A program made the position numbers and the translations under genes. Under the pieces are notes generated by a model. The model saw only the letters and a list, made by a program, of their open reading frames with translations. It was not told where the DNA came from and did not search any database. Shown piece after piece: positions 56,293 through 64,000 of a stretch of 64,000 nt of DNA (the stretch's first letter is position 1; the number at the start of each line of letters is the position of its first letter). The DNA lies in assembly GCA_026390775.1 (NCBI GenBank), contig JAPLFF010000007.1, forward strand, positions 248,001 to 312,000, given 5' to 3'. Source of the stretch: Ignavibacteriales bacterium. Lineage in GTDB: Bacteria > Bacteroidota > Ignavibacteria > Ignavibacteriales > Melioribacteraceae.

Positions 56293-57510
56293 CTACACTT
56301 TTACAGCAAAATTCTCAACATACTTTTTATGAAACTGTGCAATTGCTTTGTATGCTTTCTCCAAAATATTTTCCGGAGGAAGGAATACAATTCTAAAATG
56401 ATTTGTTCCAGGCACTTGTCCAAATCCGCTTCCGGGAACAACAACAACTCCCGTTTCTTTTATAAGTTCTGAAGTCCAATGAGCATCGTTGGAAATATTA
56501 TTTATTCTTGGGAAAGCATAAAATGCACCTTCCGGTTCCACACAAGAGATTCCCGGAATTGCATTCATCATTTCCACAGTAAGATTTCTTCGTCTAGTTA
56601 GTTTTTGTTTAGCAATTTCCAGATGAGTTTGATCTCCAAGCAACGACGGTGCAATTCCATATTGAGCCGGATGATTTGCACATAAACGTGCGCGCAAAAT
56701 TTTATTTATCGCTTCGATATATTCTTTTAAAACAGATTTATTTCCGCTTACAATTCCCCATCCGATTCTAAATCCCGGTACCATATAATTTTTTGAGAGT
56801 CCGCCGAAAGTTACCATCGGCACTTCAGAATTTAACGATGCTATTGATGTATGTTTTTTTCCATCCATCAAAAGTTTATCGTAAATCTCATCGGCAAAAA
56901 TCACAAGGTTATGTTCAATAGCGAGATCAATAATTTTCTTAAGAGTTTCCGGCGAAGCATTTGAGCCGGTTGGATTATTCGGATTGATTAATATTATTGC
57001 CCGCGTCTTAGAATTGATTTTACTTTTTATATCTTCAATGTCCGGCTGCCATCCGTTACTCTCATCTAAGTAATACGGATTTTCCATAGTCTGTAACTTG
57101 CTTTGGATTGCAGTGTAGAGAGGATATCCGGGCGTAGGTGTTAAAACATTTTCCCCGTTGTTCACTAAAGCTGTTAGACAAATATCAATTGCTTCGCTTG
57201 CACCGGTTGTAACAAAAATATCTTGAATGTTTTTAATTCCTTTCTTCTCAGCTTCTTTAGCAATTGCATCTATGGCTTGTTTAATACCGGATGACGGCGA
57301 GTAACCGTTATAATTTTTTTTCATCGCCTCGTAAGTAGCTTCAACCAAATGTTTGGGAGGTTCAAAATCAAAAATATTGGGATCGCCAATATTCAGGTAT
57401 AACATTTCTTTCCCTGTCTTAGCAACTTCGTTGGCAAGAATTATAACATCGCGCACGGCATAAGTAATATTTTCTGTTCTAACTGCAGGTTTGATTACAA
57501 AGTTTGACAT
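56293..57510 (-). CDS. Class I PLP-dependent aminotransferase (AlaA/AspC-like)
   Basis: 405 residues, fold-type I. The cofactor-binding Lys is in FGGLSKNYMVPGFRIGW; NPNNPTGSNAS and FADEIYDKLLMDG give the PLP-contacting Asn and Asp-x-x-Tyr, and FRIVFLPP supplies the C-terminal Arg for the substrate carboxylate. The SKNY-VPG-RIGW pattern is the alanine/glutamate-pyruvate aminotransferase subgroup rather than classical AspC, but substrate is inferred. ATG with GGAG site. Probably monocistronic. Confidence 0.9.
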   Translation of the reverse strand: MSNFVIKPAVRTENITYAVRDVIILANEVAKTGKEMLYLNIGDPNIFDFEPPKHLVEATYEAMKKNYNGYSPSSGIKQAIDAIAKEAEKKGIKNIQDIFVTTGASEAIDICLTALVNNGENVLTPTPGYPLYTAIQSKLQTMENPYYLDESNGWQPDIEDIKSKINSKTRAIILINPNNPTGSNASPETLKKIIDLAIEHNLVIFADEIYDKLLMDGKKHTSIASLNSEVPMVTFGGLSKNYMVPGFRIGWGIVSGNKSVLKEYIEAINKILRARLCANHPAQYGIAPSLLGDQTHLEIAKQKLTRRRNLTVEMMNAIPGISCVEPEGAFYAFPRINNISNDAHWTSELIKETGVVVVPGSGFGQVPGTNHFRIVFLPPENILEKAYKAIAQFHKKYVENFAVKV

Positions 57511-57600
57511 GTATTCTCCATTTCTTCAATCACACAAACAAAAATTAGTCTTTTTGAAATCTATTTTCCAGATCAGATTGTATTGAGGTAAGTTTTAAAA

Positions 57601-60588
57601 TTAATTTGGTTTAATAATTATTCCCTTGTTGCGGTGTCCGTTTATCTTTATCGTTATCGGGTTTTTCATTCTAATATGTTTCGTAAAATTTTTTTTCTCT
57701 GTAATATTTTGTTTTTGTAACCAGTCCCAATCAATAAATCCTTGTTCCATAAAATTATCTATTGTAAAATATCCGATCTTAAACGAAGTAAGGTTCTGAA
57801 AAAAATGTGAACCTTGCGAAGGAGAAACATTAAAATCGGTAAAGTTGGATTCTATGATTGCTTTAGCACCGTTGATCTGTTCCCATGTAACCGGAATTCC
57901 TAACCAAGGATCAAGAGTACCCCATCTGCCAACTCCTATTAATAGATAAGGTTTTTCTTCTCCAACCAGTTTTGCATTAAATTGTGCAATCTCGTGTGCA
58001 ACTTCTCGGGATAATTTTCTATCAAACTTTTCTATATCAACACAAACAATATCTCTAACATTGTTAATTATTCCATGCCCAAGGACTTGTTCACTTTTAC
58101 AGAGAAGATTTTTCGCTTCAAAATTATCCAACTCCAGTTCTTCGATTTCACTACTAACAACAAGTGGACGCATTTGAAGTAATCCGAATTCTTTTGGTTT
58201 CCCTTCGGGTACGGTCAAATTAACTGCAAATTCAAGTTCAACCGGAGAACCTGTTCCCCAACTGCCCATTTCTAAAAGCATATCTAAAATTTCCGGAAGA
58301 GGAAATACTTTGTATTTTAAAATTGGTGCAAGCGTAAATATTTTCGGTCCAGGATATTCTACACCGTCATAGATGGTTCTGTTATCATGCGAATAAGCAG
58401 AACCAACAGCTGCAAGAGTATTATCTTTTTCAGCTTCCGTGAGAGGATATTTTTTTACCAACCGATCTTCATTAATATTTTTATCGGTGTATTCTTCTTT
58501 AAGATCAAGAGCATAAAAATCATGCGGCGAATATTTTAAAAGATCATTTAAGCTGCCGAACTGCATCGGATGCGTAGGATACTTTGGGCAAAATCTAAAA
58601 CTTAATCCTCCATCAACAATTGTTTTACCAAGTCCCGGAGCTACTGCAACAGTTCCATCAGCTGATTTGAGCGGAGAATTTGGATAGAAGTTATATGATT
58701 TTGCAACTCCGGAAAATTCCGGGTAATATTTTCCGTTATGTTCTGCACCAACTAATTTTTGAATAATCACAGCCATCTTTTCTTCTTCAAGACGGTAGGT
58801 TGTAACTTTTATATAATCTTTTGATTTCTTGAAAAAGACCGAAACATATATCCGCTTAATTGCGTGAAGTAATTGTTTCAACCTCACGTTTAGATCGGGA
58901 TGATTATTCGGAAGCATAAAAGTTTCATACACACCTGCAAACGGCTGTCCTTGGGAATCTTCAAGCAAACTTGATGAACGAACTGCTAATGGTTCATTTA
59001 CAATTTCTAAAAATAATTTTAATTCGTGAAGAGCATTCTTAGGAAATTTTTTCACATTAAAAAATCTTTTCATTAGTTCATCATCATCTCGAGAGCGCAG
59101 TGCAAAATCAAGAAGATTATTATCATTAAGGAATTGATCAAAAACATCCGTTGCTAATACAACGGCGGAAGGAACAAATATTTTAACTTTATCGAATCGG
59201 TAGCGTATCTCAAAATTTGCGAGGAGATTATTTACAAATCCTAATCCTCTTGCTTTCCCTCCTAAAGAACCGCCTCCTATACGAGCGAAAGTTGTTGTTA
59301 CATCAAACATTTCTTTGTTGAAATCTGAGATAACCCCGATCTGCCGGGATTTTATAAACTCCCGTACATATTCTATTAATAATTTTCTTAAAGCAGATGC
59401 TGATTCAAAATCAGAAACTTTCTTTGGGCGAAGCTGATGTGCCAGCCAAAATTCCGTTCTAGCTTTTAACCAATTAGAAAAGTGATTTCTTGAAGCATGA
59501 AATAAAATACTTTCATCGGGTACTTTTTCCAATTGTTCTTGCAGTTCATTTAATGTATGAGCTCTTCCAACTTCTTGACCGGATTCATTTTTAAAAACAA
59601 AATCACCAAATCCAAAATGATTTATCATAAATCTTTTAAGATCTTCAAGCAGAGTAGGTGAATCTTTTTTTAGAAATGTTGTTCCAACAGAAAGAGCGTC
59701 TTTTTCTTTAGAAAGATTTGTTGATTGCAAAAGTATCGGAATATCAGGCTGTCTTTCTTTCACTTTTTTTGCAAATAGAATTCCCGCTTCAGGATCCGGT
59801 TTTGAATTATGAGTAAACTCTATATCGGAAATTATTCCAAGAATATATTCTTCATACTTCTCAAAATAATTCCAGGCTTCTTCGTATGTAGAACAAAGTA
59901 AAATTTTGGGACGTGCACGCATTCTTAAAAATTTATGAGATAAATTTACTCCTTCAGAAATTAAACTTTGCGATTGCTTCAATACTTCTGTATAAATTAT
60001 CGGCAAATAGGAAGAATAAAATCTAATATTATCTTCAATTAATATTATAGATTGAAGACCCACCTGCTGAGTATCATGTTCAACATTATACTTATCTTCT
60101 AAAAATTTAATAATACCAAGTACGATTCTATAATCACCCTGCCAAATAAAAACTTTATCAAAAACAGAAATATCTTTTGTAGAAATTAAATCAGTCATTT
60201 CGCGGTTATCGTAGCTTAGCAATACGACGGGAATATTTAACCCACTCATTTTTACTTTTTTGGCAAAAGTTAACGGCGACATATCTTCAATATGAAGAGT
60301 AGTAATAATCAAATCAAAACGTTTCTCGTCCATTGCCATATTTAATGCTTGCTCACCGTTTGAAACTTGAATCAATTCCGGCGAATGGCTCAAATTCAAT
60401 CCTTGGTATTCTTGCCGAATCAATTCGTAAAGTCTTTCATCCTCTTCAAAGATGTAAGAATCATATAAACTGGAAACAAGAAGAATATCGCGAATGCGAA
60501 AACGCATCAAGTTATGGAAGTCTTGAAATTTAGAATATCGGCTTTTCTGAATTAATTCTTTATCAAACTTGATTGTTTGAGAATGCAT
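57601..60588 (-). CDS. Receiver-like domains fused to PEP-synthase-type ATP-binding domain
   Basis: About 995 residues from the ATG at 60588. Residues ~30-160 and ~180-325 look like two receiver (CheY-like) folds (ILLVSSLYDSY..FDLIITTLHIEDMSP; IILIEDNIRFY..GIISDIEF), the second with a phosphoacceptor-like Asp in SDIEF. From ~435 a PPDK/PEP-synthase N-terminal ATP-grasp region follows: GGGSLGGKARGL, AVRSSSLLEDSQGQPFAGVYET, MAVIIQKLVG. The swivelling phosphohistidine domain and PEP-binding barrel are absent; the C-terminal ~150 residues (GVGRWGTLDPWLGIPV) are not recognised. A longer frame begins at 60675 but its first codons lie in the gdhA terminator. Function unknown; perhaps a signal-controlled phosphotransfer enzyme. 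Confidence 0.8.
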   Translation of the reverse strand: MHSQTIKFDKELIQKSRYSKFQDFHNLMRFRIRDILLVSSLYDSYIFEEDERLYELIRQEYQGLNLSHSPELIQVSNGEQALNMAMDEKRFDLIITTLHIEDMSPLTFAKKVKMSGLNIPVVLLSYDNREMTDLISTKDISVFDKVFIWQGDYRIVLGIIKFLEDKYNVEHDTQQVGLQSIILIEDNIRFYSSYLPIIYTEVLKQSQSLISEGVNLSHKFLRMRARPKILLCSTYEEAWNYFEKYEEYILGIISDIEFTHNSKPDPEAGILFAKKVKERQPDIPILLQSTNLSKEKDALSVGTTFLKKDSPTLLEDLKRFMINHFGFGDFVFKNESGQEVGRAHTLNELQEQLEKVPDESILFHASRNHFSNWLKARTEFWLAHQLRPKKVSDFESASALRKLLIEYVREFIKSRQIGVISDFNKEMFDVTTTFARIGGGSLGGKARGLGFVNNLLANFEIRYRFDKVKIFVPSAVVLATDVFDQFLNDNNLLDFALRSRDDDELMKRFFNVKKFPKNALHELKLFLEIVNEPLAVRSSSLLEDSQGQPFAGVYETFMLPNNHPDLNVRLKQLLHAIKRIYVSVFFKKSKDYIKVTTYRLEEEKMAVIIQKLVGAEHNGKYYPEFSGVAKSYNFYPNSPLKSADGTVAVAPGLGKTIVDGGLSFRFCPKYPTHPMQFGSLNDLLKYSPHDFYALDLKEEYTDKNINEDRLVKKYPLTEAEKDNTLAAVGSAYSHDNRTIYDGVEYPGPKIFTLAPILKYKVFPLPEILDMLLEMGSWGTGSPVELEFAVNLTVPEGKPKEFGLLQMRPLVVSSEIEELELDNFEAKNLLCKSEQVLGHGIINNVRDIVCVDIEKFDRKLSREVAHEIAQFNAKLVGEEKPYLLIGVGRWGTLDPWLGIPVTWEQINGAKAIIESNFTDFNVSPSQGSHFFQNLTSFKIGYFTIDNFMEQGFIDWDWLQKQNITEKKNFTKHIRMKNPITIKINGHRNKGIIIKPN

Positions 60589-60648
60589 AATGAAAGCTCT
60601 AAATCGGTTGGCGTAAAAGTAATCAATAACCTTTTTTATTTCTATTAT

Positions 60649-60673
60649 AAAAAGTGGGGCGATCTCTCGCCCC
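60649..60673 (-). terminator. Intrinsic terminator of gdhA
   Basis: Minus strand GGGGCGA (60673-60667), loop GAGA, TCGCCCC (60662-60656), then ACTTTTTAT. Starts 18 bp after the gdhA stop. The plus-strand side also ends in T-rich sequence. It shows that the ATG at 60675 cannot be a useful start for the following gene. Confidence 0.85.
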
Positions 60674-60691
60674 ATTTTCTATACTATTATA

Positions 60692-62086
<1,395 letters not shown>

Positions 62087-62111
62087 TTATTAATAGAAAG
62101 AGATAATGGGA

Positions 62112-62148
62112 ATCCTCCGTAAGGAGTCCTTCGGACACTCCTTCGGGG
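62112..62148. repeat. GC-rich palindromic element in the gdhA leader
   Basis: Contains TCC-GTAA-GGA (62115-62124) and the bulged hairpin GGAGTCC-TTC-GGACACTCC (62123-62141), then CTTCGGGG. It stands out in AT-rich DNA, 60-95 bp upstream of the gdhA ATG, and would lie in the mRNA leader. Repeated CCGAAGG-type units suggest a small dispersed element rather than a riboswitch. Confidence 0.5.
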
Positions 62149-62427
62149 AAAGAAAAATTTATGTGAAAGTTACAGTAATGCTTTGAAGCTAATGAAGCAA
62201 TTGCGTGGTTAGTTCCTAAAACCGGAAATCTATTTTTTGTGAAGCTATTACAAATTATCATAAAAGGATAATTGACTTCCATTTTCGGTAAGCAAATTAA
62301 ACTCATTATAAAATTTGTGCAAGAGAAAAAAGCTATTTGTAAAAAATAAATCCTTAAAAAAAGTTAAATCTTAATTTTGTAATGAAATAAATGGTAAGAC
62401 CGACAATTATTTTATGGTATTACTTGT

Positions 62428-62567
62428 TTAAGATGATTTACGTTTTAATTCTTCCCAATCGATGATTTTTATTATTGTAATATTTTTTTGCGGAAATTCG
62501 GATATGAATCATTCATATACCACCAATTTGAAGGAATTTTAATTGAGTATAATCGCGAAGAGTATAT
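62428..62567 (-). pseudogene. Frameshifted coding remnant, family unknown
   Basis: Two overlapping frames read as one protein if a run of seven A (minus strand, 62489-62483) is taken as eight. First frame: YSIKIPSNWWYMNDSYPNF-RKK; after the A-run the other frame: NITIIKIIDWEELKRKSS and TAA at 62428. The joined reading is protein-like (Trp pair, amphipathic end). No proper start is visible; an ATG at 62516 is inside. Either a decayed small gene or a homopolymer sequencing error in a real one. Confidence 0.35.
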
Positions 62568-62639
62568 CTAAAATTCTTTTTATTATTCTATAATTCAGCA
62601 TATACATTATTGAATGGAATAAAATGCATTCACTTTATT

Positions 62640-63413
62640 TTAAAATAATAAAGTCCATAATAAATAATCCAGAATAAGTATAAGTGCAGAGCTGAGAACA
62701 AATGAACGAATTGTGGAAGAACCAACACCTTCAGCGCCGCCTTCTGTTCTAAATCCAATATGGCAGCCTAACAATGATGTAACCCCGCCGAACATCATTC
62801 CTTTTATTAATCCGAAACCAAAATCACTAAATATAAAATAACGTTTAACTGAAAGAAAAAATACATTGAATGAAACTCCGAGAAAATAATTTGAAATTAA
62901 ATACGCACCCGTAATTGAAACAACATCGGCAAAAATTACTAATACAGGCAACATTAATAATGAAGCTAATACTCTTGGAGTTGCAAGAAATGCAACAGGA
63001 CTAATTCCCATTGTTTCAAGAGCATCAATTTGTTCGGTAACTTTCATTGAACCTAGTTCAGCAGCTATCGAAGCGCCGACTCTTCCAGCTAAAACAATTG
63101 CAGTTAGTACCGGACCTAACTCTGTAATGATTGATCTGCTAGTTGCGGCACCAAGAAAAGATAATGGAGCTAATCCTTTTAATTGATATGCGGCTTGCCA
63201 GGCAGCTACACCTCCTGTAAATACTGCAATAATAAAAACTAAGGGAAGTGAATTAACGCCGATATGTTCCATCTGGTAAAAGAAATTTCGCCGATTTTTA
63301 AAAAGGTGAGGTATAGATTTTATAATCTCAATAAAAAGTTGAACGACCTGTCCGAACTCCTGAAGAAAATCTAACGTCTTTCTTCCAACATTTTGAACTA
63401 TGGCAGTTATCAT
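62640..63413 (-). CDS. mlaE: MlaE/YrbE-type ABC transporter permease
   Basis: 257 residues, five to six membrane helices, MlaE family, the membrane subunit of importers/exporters that move phospholipids or sterols between inner and outer membrane. Signatures: FTGGVAAWQAAYQLKG, ITELGPVLTAIVLAGRVGASIAAELGSMKVTEQIDALE (cited by its core GRVGASIAAELG) and MGISPVAFLATPRVLA. The usual partners mlaF (ATPase) and mlaD (MCE protein) should follow but are absent: downstream comes the gene-poor stretch and gdhA. ATG start. Confidence 0.92.
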   Translation of the reverse strand: MITAIVQNVGRKTLDFLQEFGQVVQLFIEIIKSIPHLFKNRRNFFYQMEHIGVNSLPLVFIIAVFTGGVAAWQAAYQLKGLAPLSFLGAATSRSIITELGPVLTAIVLAGRVGASIAAELGSMKVTEQIDALETMGISPVAFLATPRVLASLLMLPVLVIFADVVSITGAYLISNYFLGVSFNVFFLSVKRYFIFSDFGFGLIKGMMFGGVTSLLGCHIGFRTEGGAEGVGSSTIRSFVLSSALILILDYLLWTLLF

Positions 63414-63440
63414 ATAAACTAATTTTATTTCGAAACAAAA

Positions 63441-63560
63441 CTAAGAAAGTTGTTTCAATTTTGAAATTACTTCTTCCGGTAATTTAGATTCAGTTTCTGC
63501 TAGTAGTATCATACAATTTGAAGAAAATCTAATGGTAAGAGCAAATATTCCGAAAACCAT
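63441..63560 (-). CDS. Possible small protein (39 residues)
   Basis: ATG-started frame ending 27 bp before mlaE: MVFGIFALTIRFSSNCMILL, then AETESKLPEEVISKLKQLS. The hydrophobic first half and an amphipathic helix in the second half look like a real small membrane-associated peptide, and the end (Leu-Pro-Glu-Glu-Val repeat-like) is protein-like. No clear ribosome-binding site. May also be a remnant. Family unknown. Confidence 0.35.
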   Translation of the reverse strand: MVFGIFALTIRFSSNCMILLAETESKLPEEVISKLKQLS

Positions 63561-63629
63561 ATTACTTTGTTTCCATTTTTATTATTAAAATGTTTAAGAT
63601 ATCTTGACTAAGATAACAAACTTTTACTA

Positions 63630-63658
63630 TTGGCAATTACTTTTATTTTTACATATTT
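63630..63658 (+). promoter_or_regulatory. Candidate promoter for the leader peptide/ilvE unit
   Basis: TTGGCA (63630-63635), 17 bp, ATATTT (63653-63658). An alternative -10 is TATAGT at 63661-63666 without a good -35. Either would start RNA about 25-35 nt before the leader peptide ATG. Weak match. Confidence 0.3.
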
Positions 63659-63698
63659 TTTATAGTAGAAAGTTGGATGCAAATTTCCTTAAGAGACA

Positions 63699-63758
63699 AT
63701 GAAAAAAATACTCGAAATAAATATCATTATCCTTGGTTTCATTGTGATTATAATTTAG
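63699..63758 (+). CDS. Leader peptide rich in Ile/Leu/Val (attenuator)
   Basis: A 19-codon frame, ATG to TAG, reading MKKILEINIIILGFIVIII: nine Ile, two Leu and one Val, i.e. 12 branched-chain residues of 19. It is followed 11 bp later by an intrinsic terminator and then, 83 bp after its stop, by a branched-chain aminotransferase start. This is the classical arrangement of ribosome-mediated transcription attenuation: starvation for charged tRNA-Ile stalls the ribosome in the Ile run and should prevent terminator formation. AAGAG precedes the ATG as a weak ribosome-binding site. Too small for standard gene callers. Confidence 0.75.
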   Translation: MKKILEINIIILGFIVIII

Positions 63759-63769
63759 ATTTTTAAGAG

Positions 63770-63798
63770 AGCCCGGCTATATACAGACCGGGTTTTTT
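63770..63798 (+). terminator. Intrinsic terminator of the ilvE attenuator
   Basis: CCCGG (63772-63776), loop CTATATACAGA, CCGGG (63788-63792), flanked by A-G and T-T that extend the stem (one G-T pair), followed by six T (63793-63798). Lies between the leader peptide and ilvE on the plus strand. Confidence 0.85.
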
Positions 63799-63841
63799 AT
63801 TTAATTATTTCCATTCCACAAAAAGAAAGAATGGTGAAACT

Positions 63842-64000
63842 ATGAACGATTTCAATATTGAAATACTTGAAAGAGAAACGAAAGTTATTTTACCCGAAAA
63901 AATAGTGTTTGGGAAAATTTATTCGGATCATATGTTTGAAATAGACTACGATGAAGATTTGGGAGGATGGCATAATCCTACAATAAGAAAATTCGGTAAC
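63842..64000 (+). CDS. ilvE: Branched-chain amino acid aminotransferase (start only)
   Basis: 53 codons are seen before the window ends. The stretch KIVFGKIYSDHMFEIDYDED followed by GGWHNPTIRKFGN matches the N-terminus of fold-type IV branched-chain aminotransferases, which begin with an FG-x-x-F/YTDHM-x-x-M/I-x-Y pattern and GWH-x-P-x-I. The enzyme makes the last step of Ile, Leu and Val synthesis (and the first of their breakdown). ATG at 63842. The preceding Ile-rich leader peptide and terminator support the assignment. It is the only large gene on the plus strand in this window. Confidence 0.85.
   Translation, partial: MNDFNIEILERETKVILPEKIVFGKIYSDHMFEIDYDEDLGGWHNPTIRKFGN

Noticed and set aside
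60589-60675. Longer N-terminus for the receiver/ATP-grasp fusion gene
   Set aside because: The extra codons coincide with the gdhA terminator hairpin and T-run; ATG at 60588 is the sensible start.

Overview
The window is low-GC DNA from a Gram-negative bacterium, most likely of the Bacteroidota/Chlorobiota (FCB) lineage, with Ignavibacteria as my best guess. The evidence is a short primary sigma factor without region 1.1, of the Bacteroidota/Chlorobi type; lipoproteins with N-terminal lipoboxes; complex I genes; and a promoter carrying both a TAnnTTTG box and a -35/-10 reading. Unlike Bacteroidia, Shine-Dalgarno sequences are common, and TTG starts are frequent, even in rpoB, rpoD, rpsM, rpsC and rpsE. 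This placement is inference; no 16S gene is present.

All convincing genes from 1 to 63413 lie on the minus strand. Only the right-hand tip (63.7 kb onward) is read on the plus strand. Left part (1-18.2 kb): two peptidyl-prolyl isomerase-type lipoproteins, a beta-class DNA methyltransferase that starts inside a palindromic element, metG, an acyl-CoA ligase, an ECF sigma/anti-sigma/exported-protein operon with a candidate ECF promoter, small unknown proteins, a CDGSH Fe-S protein, fumC, an NlpC/P60 lipoprotein, the primary sigma factor directly behind two bacterial microcompartment vertex (BMC-P) genes, a PIN-domain remnant, deoB, a GAF/degenerate-GGDEF membrane protein and engB.

Centre (18.85-50.0 kb): one unbroken run of transcription and translation genes, in order of transcription tRNA-Tyr, tRNA-Gly, tRNA-Thr, rpmG, tRNA-Trp, secE, nusG, rplKAJL, rpoBC, rpsLG, fusA, tuf, the S10 and spc operons (with secY, map, infA, rpmJ) and rpsMKD-rpoA-rplQ. 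It starts at a promoter near 49.98-50.0 kb and ends in a terminator after rplQ. Candidate internal control points are a strong promoter before rpsL and a terminator-like hairpin between rplL and rpoB. A tRNA-Gln gene with encoded CCA sits inside the spc operon between rplR and rpsE.

Right part (50-64 kb): comM-like ATPase, a nuoGHI fragment of complex I with a short NuoG, an M16 peptidase, a class I aminotransferase, a large protein joining receiver-like domains to a PEP-synthase-type ATP-binding domain, gdhA, a gene-poor 0.6 kb stretch with a frameshifted remnant, an isolated mlaE permease, and, on the plus strand, the start of a branched-chain aminotransferase. The latter is preceded by a 19-codon leader peptide (9 Ile, 2 Leu, 1 Val) and an intrinsic terminator: a probable transcription attenuator and the most attractive regulatory find here. 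Short palindromic elements of several unrelated types are scattered between genes.
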